Shown here: piece by piece, positions 49,331-58,040 of the stretch
Numbering within the stretch: the first letter of the stretch is position 1
Layout: every line of letters starts with the position of its first letter
Assembly (NCBI GenBank): GCA_039591615.1
Contig: JBDHDH010000024.1
Coordinates: forward strand, 1 to 64,000
Reading direction: 5' to 3'
Length of the DNA stretch: 64,000 nt
DNA from: JBDHDH01 sp039591615
GTDB taxonomy: Bacteria; Gemmatimonadota; Gemmatimonadetes; Gemmatimonadales; GWC2-71-9
Notes under the pieces: model-generated
Database searches by the model: none
The model's input: only the letters and a program-made list of their open reading frames with translations
What the model was told of the DNA's origin: nothing
Program-made: the position numbers and the translations under genes

Positions 49331-50596
49331 TCAACCGATCTCGATCCGGAGTGCCGCATGCGCATCGCGCAACGCTCTCTCCACCGCCATGGGCCCTTCG
49401 GCACGGGCGAAGATGAAGCCGAGATATCGGGATTCCTCGGGTAGCGGCACGAGGCGCTGGCCGCGGTGGGCGGTGATGATGACGTCGGTCACATAGCGGA
49501 CCGCAAAGGCCTCCTCGAGACCGCGGACCTCGCGGAGTACCCCGGCCTGCGGGATGGGGATCATCATCACGCCTGCGGCCGGCTCTTCGCGTGGTGGAAT
49601 CATCTCGAGTCGGTTCAGAGCCTGGGCGAGCACGAGCTCCTCGAGCGAGATCGCGGCGTCGGGCCCAAAGCGGAGCACCTGGCCGCACTTTCCACCGATG
49701 GGGCGCGCGGCGAGCTCGATGAGCCACGGGCCCTCTTCGTTGTAGCGAAGCTCGCAGTGAATCGGGCCCCGTTCGAGACCCAATGCATGAACCGCCTCTT
49801 GGGCCGTCTGCACGAGGGCATTCCGTTCTTCCCGAGAGAAACGGGAAGGGGTGACGTAGATCGTCTCCTCGAAGAACGGTCCATCCAGCGGATCCGGCTT
49901 GTCGAAGAGGGCCAAGACATGGAGCCGCCCGTCCCTGAGCAGGCCTTCCAGCGCGAACTCCGGGCCTGGCACGAATCGCTCGACCAAGTATTCCCGCTTC
50001 CTCTCCCGCTCCTGCCACTCCTCTCGCTTGCGCCTCTCGTGCCTTTCCCGGCTCTCCTTCTCCAGAATTGCCGCCAATCGCTCATGAGCCACATGGAACT
50101 CGTCGGGGTTGTTGGCTCGCATCACACCGCGGCTGGCGTTCAGCGACGTGGGCTTGATCACACACGGATACGCGACGGCGTGTGCGACGGCGTCGACAGG
50201 ATCGCCCATCGAGCACAGGACGAACTCGGGCATCGGAACACCACGCTCCCGCAGCATGCACCGCTGGAGGTGCTTGTTCCGAGCGGCCTCCATGGCCTTC
50301 ACCGGATTGTGCGACAAACCGAGGGCCTCACTCACGACCGTGGCCACGAGGGCGGTGTCGTCGTCGACGCCAAACACGGCGTGAATGGGGCGGTCTGAAG
50401 CGAAGTGCACCACCTTGGCTGCCGCACGTTCGGGTGCCGCAAAATCCAGGGTCACCAAGCCGGCCGGCTCGTCTCCCGAAAACGCGCTGTCTTCCTCCGA
50501 CGCGACCGTGAGATCGACCTCGAGGCGCCGTGCGGCCTCGACGAAGGCTTCGGTTCTATAGGTGGTGGTCGGAAGAAGTAGCAGCAGGCGGGGCAT
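49331..50596 (-). CDS. ATP-grasp domain protein
   Basis: A 421-residue ATP-grasp ligase like those that form carboxamide bonds (carnosine synthase/BacD or PurK-like). AARNKHLQRCMLRERGVPMPEF is the entry to the ATP-grasp domain, YPCVIKPTSLNASRGVM the ATP-binding part, and HCELRYNEEGPWLIELAARPIGGK the Mg2+-binding core (Glu-x-Asn type, here Glu/Ala-Arg). An unusual 25-residue charged insert follows AILEKESRERHERRKREEW and is encoded by a polypurine tract on the other strand. The ATG at 50596 has no SD and abuts a GCGGGAG-type repeat. Substrate unknown. Confidence 0.85.
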   Translation of the reverse strand: MPRLLLLLPTTTYRTEAFVEAARRLEVDLTVASEEDSAFSGDEPAGLVTLDFAAPERAAAKVVHFASDRPIHAVFGVDDDTALVATVVSEALGLSHNPVKAMEAARNKHLQRCMLRERGVPMPEFVLCSMGDPVDAVAHAVAYPCVIKPTSLNASRGVMRANNPDEFHVAHERLAAILEKESRERHERRKREEWQERERKREYLVERFVPGPEFALEGLLRDGRLHVLALFDKPDPLDGPFFEETIYVTPSRFSREERNALVQTAQEAVHALGLERGPIHCELRYNEEGPWLIELAARPIGGKCGQVLRFGPDAAISLEELVLAQALNRLEMIPPREEPAAGVMMIPIPQAGVLREVRGLEEAFAVRYVTDVIITAHRGQRLVPLPEESRYLGFIFARAEGPMAVERALRDAHAALRIEIG

Positions 50597-50600
50597 AGGG

Positions 50601-50640
50601 TGAGTGAGGAGCGGGAGCAGCCGGAGAAGCGGGAGTGAGC
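50601..50640. repeat. GCGGGAGCAG-type polypurine tract
   Basis: GAGGAGCGGGAGCAGCCGGAG and GAAGCGGGAG units directly upstream of the ATP-grasp start. It is pyrimidine-rich in the sense strand of that gene. Confidence 0.7.
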
Positions 50641-50673
50641 TGGCATCAACCTGATGCCTCCCGCCGTTCCGAC

Positions 50674-51267
50674 CTACTTCGTTCCTGCCGTGAAATACGG
50701 ATTGGTCCCCGCCGAGTGGTCCGTGATGTCTCTGATCCCTCTGAGCGACGGGAATTGGCGCCGGAGCGCTGCCTCGATGCCCTGCCGCAATGTGACGTTC
50801 GCCATCCCGCACCCCTGACATCCACCCATCATCCGCACGACGACCGTCGCGTCCTGCACATCGATGAGCTCGACCTTGCCGCCATGTTGTGCCACGACCG
50901 GGTTGATCTCCGCATCGAAGATCTCGCTGACGACGTCGAAGAGGTCATCATCTGAAAGAGAAGCGGGAGCAGCGGGAGGAGCGGGAGAAACAGGCAGCCG
51001 GGCGGCCGCCTCGATGGCGTAGCGAATCTGGGCCTCGAGGGCGTCCCATGGCCGGGTGCCGTCCTGTACCGCCGTCACCACGTTGCCCGAAACCACTACC
51101 TCGCAGATCCCGGGCACCTCGAGGATGGCTTGTGCCACCGGCGAGTCTCCGGCCTCCGCAGCGGAAGTGAACTGCCGCACACCGCGCGCATGGACAGCAC
51201 GGTCCAGGATGAACTTGCAGCGGTGAGCGTCAACGGGCTCGGCAGTTACATGAACGGGCGTGGTCAT
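50674..51267 (-). CDS. Nfu-type Fe-S scaffold protein
   Basis: A 197-residue protein with an N-terminal Nfu domain (HRCKFILDRAVHARGVRQF...SPVAQAILEVPGICEVVVSGNVVTA) and a C-terminal NifU-like domain at about 120-180. The C-terminal domain carries the cluster-binding CxxC in MMGGCQGCGMANVTLRQGIE. It carries [4Fe-4S] clusters to target apo-proteins. The linker between domains (SPAPPAAPASLSDDD) is encoded by a GCGGGAGCAGCGGGAGGAG tract on the other strand. The ATG at 51267 lacks a clear SD. Confidence 0.92.
   Translation of the reverse strand: MTTPVHVTAEPVDAHRCKFILDRAVHARGVRQFTSAAEAGDSPVAQAILEVPGICEVVVSGNVVTAVQDGTRPWDALEAQIRYAIEAAARLPVSPAPPAAPASLSDDDLFDVVSEIFDAEINPVVAQHGGKVELIDVQDATVVVRMMGGCQGCGMANVTLRQGIEAALRRQFPSLRGIRDITDHSAGTNPYFTAGTK
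50957..50995. repeat. GCGGGAGCA tract inside the Nfu gene
   Basis: Three to four GCGGGAG units. They lie in the sequence that encodes the Pro/Ala linker of the Nfu protein, read on the minus strand. Confidence 0.65.
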
Positions 51268-51376
51268 GAGGAGTAGATTAGCGGGTGGTGCCGCGAATTC
51301 AAATGGGGGCTGGTGTGGAAGAGGTGGTGAGAGGCAGGAGAAGTCGCAGAGCGCCCTCTCCCGCCTCCTCTGTGCG

Positions 51377-54300
51377 CTAGCTTCCTTCCTCCGCCTGCTG
51401 CGCCTTGCTCGCCGGCAACAGAACGGCCGGGACGTTCTTGTCCCGCACGAACGCATTGAACGCCGGTATGTCGGTGTCCACGATCGTGTTCAAACGATCG
51501 AGGTGGGTCTGGAGCGCGGAGGACAACTGCTCGAAGACGGCATACGCCTGTTGCGTCGGCCGGGCATCAGCACCGTCCACATAGCGCGCCAGGGCGGCGA
51601 GCTTGTTGTTGAGCTTGATGGGGAAGTTCAGCGGATCCTGGTTGCTCCGGTTCTTGACCTGATAAATCTCGGCCTCGATCGCGCCGAGTCGATCCTCGAG
51701 GGCCTTGGCGGCGCTGGAGATGGTATCGGCGTCCGCGTGCTCCTTTGCCCGCTTCGCCACACCGTCGAGCTGCGACTTGATGTCACGGATCTTCCTGACC
51801 GCGTCGTTGGCTTCGCTCACCCGATCGCGGATCTGTGTCAACAGCGCGAACTGTTCCTCGAGGTCCGCCGGGGTGCCCCGCGAGCGTGGATCCTTCAGGA
51901 ACTGGAACGTGCGCGTCTGGGACCAGTCACCAACGGTGAGACGCACCTGGTAGGTGCCCGGGATCGCCGTGGGCCCCTGCCGCTGGGCGCCCCACATGAT
52001 CATTCCGGGGAAACGCGAGAACCCTTCGTACCGCATGTTGAACGCGAACTGGTTCATCCCGGCGTCGATGGGTGGTGAGGACGGTTGTCCGCCACCGAAG
52101 AACGCCGCGCCCGGGCTCGGCTCCTCCTCGGCTTCACCGCCGGTGAACGAGCGAATCACGGTGCCGTCCTGCTCCAAGAAGTCGAGCGTCACCGGCTCGG
52201 TGGGCTTCTCGCGAAGGTAGTACCGCACCATGACGCCGGACGGTGGATTCCGAGCGGACTGCAATCGGTGGCTGTTGTCGCTGCCCGCCGTCAGCCGATA
52301 GACGTCTCGAGGCTGGAAGAGATAGCGCTCAGCCCGGGCGACCTCGTCGGAGAGCTGATGAAGCGACGTGAGGTCGTCCAACACCCAGAACCCTCGCCCA
52401 TGGGTCGCTGCCACCAGGTCGCTGTTCTCGACTGCCAGGTCGTGCACCGGAGTCACAGGCAGATTCAGTCGCAGCGACTGCCAGTTCGCGCCGTCGTCGA
52501 AGGATACGTACACACCAAACTCACCACCGGCATAGAGCACGCCGGGGCGATCCGGATCTTCCCGGATTACCCGGATGAAATGGTCACCAGGAATCCCGTT
52601 TACTATTTTGCGCCAGCTGTTGCCGTAGTCGGTTGTCTTGTAGATGTAGGGCGCAAAATCGTCGAGCTTGTATCGCGTGGCTGCGAAGTAAGCGGTACCC
52701 TGCTGATGCGTAGACGCTTCGATGATGGAGACGAGCGCCCACTCCGGAAGGCCTCCGGGCGTAACGTTGTCCCAGGTCTGTCCAGCATCTCGGGTGACGT
52801 GCACCAACCCATCGTCGCTCCCCGCCCAGATGACGGTCGGATCATGAGGCGACGGCGCGAGTGCAAAGACGACATCGTAGTACTCGACGCTCGTGTTGTC
52901 TTTGGTGATGGGCCCTCCGGAAGGCCCTTGTTTGCTCTTGTCGTCGCGAGTCAGATCGGGACTGATGGTCTCCCAACTCTGCCCCTCGTCGACCGAACGA
53001 TGGACGAACTGCGAGGTCACGTACAGCACGTTCGGATCGTGGGGTGAGAGCACGATGGGGAAGGTCCACTGGAACCGGTGCGCCAGGCTGTCGGCACCCC
53101 AACCCATGGGGTTCTCCGGCCAGACCATGATGCTCCGCCCCTGACCGGTGGACCGGTCGACACGATCCAGCTGACCGCCGTAGCAGCCTGCATACGAGAT
53201 GTTCGTGTCGTCGGGACGCGTGGTCACGTAACCGCTCTCGCATCCGCCAACCGAGTAGTAGTCCTGAATGCCGATCCCACCGCCGTCGGTACGGCTCGGC
53301 ACGCAGATGGTACTGTTGTCCTGTTGTCCGCCGCACACCACGTAGTGAAAGTCGTTCGTGACCGTCCCGTGGTACATCTGGGCGGTGGGTTGATTCTCCT
53401 GCCCGGTCCACGTCACGCCACCGTTATAGCTGACGTTGGCACCCCCATCGTTTCCGTTGATCATCCGCTCTGGGTCGTTGGGGGCGATCCACAGGGCGTG
53501 GTTGTCGCCATGGGGAACTCGAATAGAGGAATACGTTTTCCCTCCATCGACCGATCGGTAGAACCCCGTGTTGAGAACGTACACCGTCTCCCGATCCTCC
53601 GGGTCGGCGTAGATGTGCGTGTAGTACCAGGCCCGCTGCCGGAGCCGGCGCTCGCTGTTGACCAGATTCCAGGTGCTGCCGCCATCGTCGGACCGGAAGA
53701 CGCCGCCGTTCTCGTTCTCGACGATGGCCCACACGCGGCCGGGATCGGCCCCCGAGACCGTCACGCCGATCTTGCCCACGGTTCCTTCGGGGAGCCCCTT
53801 GTGACGCGTGATCTCGCTCCACGTATCGCCGCCGTCGGTGCTCTTGAAGAGGCCGCTGCCGGGACCGCCGCTCTCGAGCGCCCACGGATACCGCCGCACC
53901 TGCCACAGGGCAGCGTACATGATCCGGGGATTGCTGGGATCAACGGCGAGGTTCACCGCGCCGGTGTGTTCGTCCCGATAGAGGATCTTCTCCCACGTCT
54001 GCCCGCCGTCCCTCGAACGAAACACGCCGCGGGTCTCGCTGGGACCGAAGATGTGGCCGAGGACCGCCGCGTACACGAGGTCGGGATCGGTGGGGTGCAC
54101 GTGCAGGTGGGCGATCTGGCCGGCATCCTCGAGCCCGGCGCGGGCCCACGTCTTTCCCGCGTCCGTGGACTTCCACATCCCATTCCCCGGAGAGACGTTG
54201 CCGCGTGGGGGTTCCTCTCCGGTGCCGACATAGACGACGTTCGGGTCCGAGGGTGCGACGGCAATGGCGCCGATGGAGCCCGCCATCCGCGTGCTGTCCG

Positions 54301-54574
54301 CCATGGGCTCCCACCTCATTCCACCGTCGACGGTCTTCCAGACGCCGCCTCCCGTCGCGCCAAAGTAGTACACGTACGGTTGGCTGGGCACGCCGGCGAC
54401 CGCCGTGGCCCGCCCTCCGCGGTAGGGGCCGATGAACCGCCACGTCATCGCCTGAAAGAGACTGGAATCGTAGGGCGCCTGGGCTTGTCCTGCACTGGGC
54501 AGTGCAGTCCCGACAGTCAAGGAGAGAACCGAAAGGCCTACGGCACGCCAGATCGCGTTCTTCGCGTTTCGCAT
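51377..54574 (-). CDS. Secreted BNR/sortilin-like propeller protein
   Basis: A 1065-residue exported protein. The ATG at 54574 begins a signal peptide (LSVLSLTVGTALPSAGQAQ). Many Asp-box-like blades follow: VWKTVDGGMRWEPM, MWKSTDAGKTWARAGLEDAGQ, VFRSRDGGQTWEKI, LFKSTDGGDTWSEI, as in VPS10/sortilin and BNR-repeat glycoside hydrolase-like proteins. The propeller spans about residues 40-700. A C-terminal region (around REKPTEPVTLDFLEQDGTVIRSF and a coiled coil with SSAAKALEDRLGAIEAEI) ends the protein. It is divergent from two close paralogues downstream. Function unknown; related proteins are found in secreted enzyme sets of Gemmatimonadota and Acidobacteriota. Confidence 0.85.
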   Translation of the reverse strand: MRNAKNAIWRAVGLSVLSLTVGTALPSAGQAQAPYDSSLFQAMTWRFIGPYRGGRATAVAGVPSQPYVYYFGATGGGVWKTVDGGMRWEPMADSTRMAGSIGAIAVAPSDPNVVYVGTGEEPPRGNVSPGNGMWKSTDAGKTWARAGLEDAGQIAHLHVHPTDPDLVYAAVLGHIFGPSETRGVFRSRDGGQTWEKILYRDEHTGAVNLAVDPSNPRIMYAALWQVRRYPWALESGGPGSGLFKSTDGGDTWSEITRHKGLPEGTVGKIGVTVSGADPGRVWAIVENENGGVFRSDDGGSTWNLVNSERRLRQRAWYYTHIYADPEDRETVYVLNTGFYRSVDGGKTYSSIRVPHGDNHALWIAPNDPERMINGNDGGANVSYNGGVTWTGQENQPTAQMYHGTVTNDFHYVVCGGQQDNSTICVPSRTDGGGIGIQDYYSVGGCESGYVTTRPDDTNISYAGCYGGQLDRVDRSTGQGRSIMVWPENPMGWGADSLAHRFQWTFPIVLSPHDPNVLYVTSQFVHRSVDEGQSWETISPDLTRDDKSKQGPSGGPITKDNTSVEYYDVVFALAPSPHDPTVIWAGSDDGLVHVTRDAGQTWDNVTPGGLPEWALVSIIEASTHQQGTAYFAATRYKLDDFAPYIYKTTDYGNSWRKIVNGIPGDHFIRVIREDPDRPGVLYAGGEFGVYVSFDDGANWQSLRLNLPVTPVHDLAVENSDLVAATHGRGFWVLDDLTSLHQLSDEVARAERYLFQPRDVYRLTAGSDNSHRLQSARNPPSGVMVRYYLREKPTEPVTLDFLEQDGTVIRSFTGGEAEEEPSPGAAFFGGGQPSSPPIDAGMNQFAFNMRYEGFSRFPGMIMWGAQRQGPTAIPGTYQVRLTVGDWSQTRTFQFLKDPRSRGTPADLEEQFALLTQIRDRVSEANDAVRKIRDIKSQLDGVAKRAKEHADADTISSAAKALEDRLGAIEAEIYQVKNRSNQDPLNFPIKLNNKLAALARYVDGADARPTQQAYAVFEQLSSALQTHLDRLNTIVDTDIPAFNAFVRDKNVPAVLLPASKAQQAEEGS

Positions 54575-54770
54575 GATTGGACGGCCCCCAGCGAGAGACG
54601 ACGGAAACGGGAAACGCAAGATGTTATTGCGCGTAAACTGCGAGCGCCAGGGTGAAGACATATGTCCTGCCGCACACCTTGCGGTCCGGTGCATTTCGAT
54701 TTGGTTTGAGATGCCCTCATCCACGCGGAGCCGTGCGCTCCTCATTCTCGTTCTCTATCGGAGAAAGCCG

Positions 54771-57700
54771 ATGTCAGCTGGCTGGCGTCTTGTCTTACGT
54801 TCCCTGGCCCAGAGCCTGATCGTCCTTCTGGCAGGCGCCTCCGCCGCGAACGGGCAGGTGGACTTTTCCTTGCTCGAAGGAATGGAAGCCCGCAACATCG
54901 GCCCGGCCGGCATGAGCGGTCGCATCGGCGCCATCGACGCGGTGAATAGCAACCCGAACGTCATCTACGTAGGCGCTGCCACGGGGGGGTTGTGGAAGTC
55001 TACGACCGGCGGAATCACTTGGGAGCCGCTCATGGACTCCCTGCCCGCAGCCTCCGTCGGGGCGGTGAGCATCTTCCAGCCCAGCCCGGACATCGTGTGG
55101 GTCGGCACCGGAGAGCGTAACCGCCGCAACAGCGCCGGCGTGGGGACGGGCGTGTACAAGTCCATGGACGGGGGCGTCACATGGATGCACGTGGGTCTCG
55201 ACAGCACCGGCGCCATCGATGCCATCATCCTGCATCCCACCAATCCCGACATCGCCTACATCGGTGCCCTCGGCAACACATGGACCGACAGCGAGCACCG
55301 CGGTGTTTACAAGACCACCGACGGTGGCAAAAGCTGGACCAAAATCCTCTACGCCAACGCACGCGCGGGCGCCGGCGATCTCGTCATGGACCCGTCGAAC
55401 CCCAACAAGCTCTTTGCCGCCATGTGGGAGCACCGCCGCTGGCCGTGGTTCTTCAAGTCGGGCGGGCCGGGCAGCGGCCTGCACGTCACATACGACGGTG
55501 GCGGTACCTGGAAGCAGCTCACCGCCGACGACGGACTGCCTGCAGGCGAGCTGGGGCGTGTCGGCCTCGGGTTCTCTCGGAGCAATCCGGACGTCGTCTA
55601 TGCGGTCGCGGAGGCAGAACGGAGCGTGATGCTGCGCTCCGAAGACGGCGGCCGGTCCTGGAAGACCGTGAACAGGGAACGCGGCATCGCGCCACGTCCC
55701 TTTTACTACGCCCAGGTCCGGGTGGACCCCCGCAACGAGAATCGTGTGTACAACGTGCACGGCACAATCGACCTAAGCGAAGACGGTGGACGGAACTTCA
55801 GAACGTTCGTTCCCTTCGCCCGTGTGCACGTGGACCATCACGCCCTGTGGCTCAGCCCTGACGGCAGAACCATCGTCGACGGGAACGACGGCGGCGTCTA
55901 CATATCGCGAGACCGTGGAGAGACCTGGCAGTTCGTCCTCGCCCTTCCCCTAGCCCAGTTCTACCACATCGCCGTGGACATGGCGACGCCGTACCACGTT
56001 TACGGCGGTCTCCAAGACAACGGCTCGTGGATGGGTCCCAGCCAAGTGTGGCACAACGGCGGGATCCGGTTCTACGACTGGACAGAGGTGAACTTCGGGG
56101 ATGGGTTCGCCACGATCTCGGACCCCGACAATCCACGCTACGGCTACGCGATGTCACAGGGTGGTTCTCTCGTACGTTTCGACAAGGAGACCGGCGAGCG
56201 CAAGGCGATCCGGCCCGCGCACCCGAACGGCGTCCATCTTCGGTTCAACTGGAACGCAGGAATCGCCATCGATTCCCACAACGGTGCCATCTACTACGGA
56301 AGCCAGTTCGTGCACCGGAGCACGGACATGGGCGCCACCTGGACGATCATCAGCCCCGACCTCACAACCAACGATCCTGAGAAACAGCGGCAGCGGGAAA
56401 CGGGCGGGCTCACCATCGACAACTCCTCAGCAGAGAATCACACCACGATCATGACCATAGCGCCGAGTCCGGTGGAGCCTGGGGTGATCTGGGTGGGAAC
56501 CGACGATGGCAACGTCCAGGTCTCGCGGGACGGCGGGCAGACGTGGAGCAACGTGGCGGGTCGGATCCGCGGCGTGCCACCGAACACGTGGGTCCCGCAC
56601 ATCGAGGCTTCGAAGTTCGAGGGGGGGACGGCCTTCGTGGTGTTCGATGACCACCGACGGGGCAACGACCGTCCCTATCTCGTCAAGACCACCGATTACG
56701 GCCGATCGTGGCGCAGTCTGGTGACGCAGGACGTTGAGTATTTCCTGCATGCTCTCGAGCAGGATCCGGTGAATCCCAACCTGCTCTACCTCGGCTCGGA
56801 GTTCGGGCTGTACGTGTCACTGGACGGGGGCGAGCGCTGGCGTCTGTGGCGACACGGCGTGCCCAGGGCGCCGGTGCGGGCATTGGTCGTCCACCCACGT
56901 GACCACGATTTGGTGATAGGCACGCACGGGAGATCGGCCTACATCCTGGACGACGTTCGGCCACTCAGGGCGCTGGCCGCCAGCCCGGGGCTCCTGAACG
57001 AGAACCTGCACCTGTTCGAGATCCCGGCAGCGATTCAGCACCGCGTCGCCCAGGTGGGCGGGATCCGGTTCACTGCCGACGGGATCTTCCACGGTGGGAA
57101 TCGGCCATTCGGCGCGTTGCTGACGTATTACGTCGGCGGGAGCAGCGGGAGCAGCGGGAGCAGCGAGAGCAGCGGGAGCAGCGGCAACGACGGGGGCGAC
57201 GACAGCCTCAAAGCCAAGATCGAGATCCTCGACGGCGACAGCGTCATCCGCAGCTTCGAGGGTCCGGCCAAGGCGGGCATCAATCGCACCGCGTGGAATC
57301 TTCGGCACGACGGCTTCAAGCGGCTCCGGGACGAAGACGACGACGCCCCGGAAGAGTTTCTCCCACCCGGTCCCGATGTGCTACCGGGAGTATACGCTGT
57401 ACGCGTGACGGTGGGTGATCACGAGGCAACCCAAGCCGTGGAAGTGCGTCCCGATCCGCGCTTCACCGTGACCATGGCCGACCGGGAAAGCAAGCGGGAC
57501 GCGTTGATGCGGGCTGGACGGCGGCAGGAGGTCGCCGTCGAAGCGGTCGAGCGACTGCGCAAGGCCGTTGAAGCGATCGACTTCGTCAAGAAGGAGCTCG
57601 ACGACGACGGGTCAGACGCTGCGACGGCTCTTCGGAAGGCTGGTGATTCGCTGAAGCAGCGTCTGAAAGACATCGAGGAAGACTTCACCGGCCCCCGAGA

Positions 57701-57959
57701 CATCCAAGGCTTCACCTCCGATCCCAACGCGTTCTTGTCGAGAATGCGCCTCGCCTACAATCAGATGAGCTCGTCCTGGGAGCGTCCTACCGAAGCGCAG
57801 CGGATCATGTTGGAGCAGGCGGAGGCTCGGTTGACGGCGCTGCTCCCCGCAGTGAATCAAGCGCTCACCCAAGACCTTGCGCAGTTTCGTGAGCAGGCTC
57901 TGGGCCATGGCGTGGAGTTGTTCCCGACATTCGAAGCACTGATGGTTGTTGACAGGTAG
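54771..57959 (+). CDS. Secreted BNR/sortilin-like propeller protein, tandem copy 1
   Basis: A 1062-residue exported paralogue. The ATG at 54771 has GGAG at 8 bases; an upstream frame to 54573 overlaps the divergent gene. Signal peptide RSLAQSLIVLLAGASAANGQ. Blades include LWKSTTGGITWEPL, YKSMDGGVTWMHVGLDS, YKTTDGGKSWTKI and VSRDGGQTWSNV. HRRWPWFFKSGGPGSGLH is shared exactly with the next gene. A GSSGSSGSSESSGSSGN linker (residues near 790) is encoded by the GCGGGAGCA repeat. The C-terminal end (TEAQRIMLEQAEARLTALL...VELFPTFEAL) is conserved between copies. Confidence 0.88.
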   Translation: MSAGWRLVLRSLAQSLIVLLAGASAANGQVDFSLLEGMEARNIGPAGMSGRIGAIDAVNSNPNVIYVGAATGGLWKSTTGGITWEPLMDSLPAASVGAVSIFQPSPDIVWVGTGERNRRNSAGVGTGVYKSMDGGVTWMHVGLDSTGAIDAIILHPTNPDIAYIGALGNTWTDSEHRGVYKTTDGGKSWTKILYANARAGAGDLVMDPSNPNKLFAAMWEHRRWPWFFKSGGPGSGLHVTYDGGGTWKQLTADDGLPAGELGRVGLGFSRSNPDVVYAVAEAERSVMLRSEDGGRSWKTVNRERGIAPRPFYYAQVRVDPRNENRVYNVHGTIDLSEDGGRNFRTFVPFARVHVDHHALWLSPDGRTIVDGNDGGVYISRDRGETWQFVLALPLAQFYHIAVDMATPYHVYGGLQDNGSWMGPSQVWHNGGIRFYDWTEVNFGDGFATISDPDNPRYGYAMSQGGSLVRFDKETGERKAIRPAHPNGVHLRFNWNAGIAIDSHNGAIYYGSQFVHRSTDMGATWTIISPDLTTNDPEKQRQRETGGLTIDNSSAENHTTIMTIAPSPVEPGVIWVGTDDGNVQVSRDGGQTWSNVAGRIRGVPPNTWVPHIEASKFEGGTAFVVFDDHRRGNDRPYLVKTTDYGRSWRSLVTQDVEYFLHALEQDPVNPNLLYLGSEFGLYVSLDGGERWRLWRHGVPRAPVRALVVHPRDHDLVIGTHGRSAYILDDVRPLRALAASPGLLNENLHLFEIPAAIQHRVAQVGGIRFTADGIFHGGNRPFGALLTYYVGGSSGSSGSSESSGSSGNDGGDDSLKAKIEILDGDSVIRSFEGPAKAGINRTAWNLRHDGFKRLRDEDDDAPEEFLPPGPDVLPGVYAVRVTVGDHEATQAVEVRPDPRFTVTMADRESKRDALMRAGRRQEVAVEAVERLRKAVEAIDFVKKELDDDGSDAATALRKAGDSLKQRLKDIEEDFTGPRDIQGFTSDPNAFLSRMRLAYNQMSSSWERPTEAQRIMLEQAEARLTALLPAVNQALTQDLAQFREQALGHGVELFPTFEALMVVDR
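57136..57187 (+). repeat. In-frame GGGAGCAGC satellite
   Basis: A run of GGGAGCAGC units (about five and a half 9-base copies) inside the tandem-copy-1 propeller gene, read in frame as Gly-Ser-Ser repeats. The next paralogue has a different, non-satellite linker at the same place. Confidence 0.85.
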
Positions 57960-57962
57960 AAT

Positions 57963-58024
57963 GATGGGCGGGATAGGCTGGATTGGCTTGTCTCAGCTCT
58001 CCAATCCCGCCTATCGCGCCCATC
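57963..58024. terminator. Hairpin from GGCGGGATTGG-type inverted repeat
   Basis: A 24-bp imperfect inverted repeat: 57963-57986 pairs with 58001-58024 with only two mismatches, across a 14-base loop. It fills the gap between the two tandem paralogues. Its right arm overlaps the region before the SD (GAGGAG) of the next gene, so it could be a terminator or a translation-control hairpin. Confidence 0.75.
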
Positions 58025-58040
58025 GAGGAGACGTCTCGTC

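Noticed and set aside
53078..54655. Plus-strand frame of 525 codons antisense to the first propeller gene
   Set aside because: It is long only because of high GC. The product has no domain, and the minus strand carries many clear Asp-box motifs.
57121..57190. Possible CRISPR-like array from short repeats
   Set aside because: The repeat unit is 9 bases with no spacers and is read in frame as a Gly-Ser-Ser linker. It is a satellite, not a CRISPR array.
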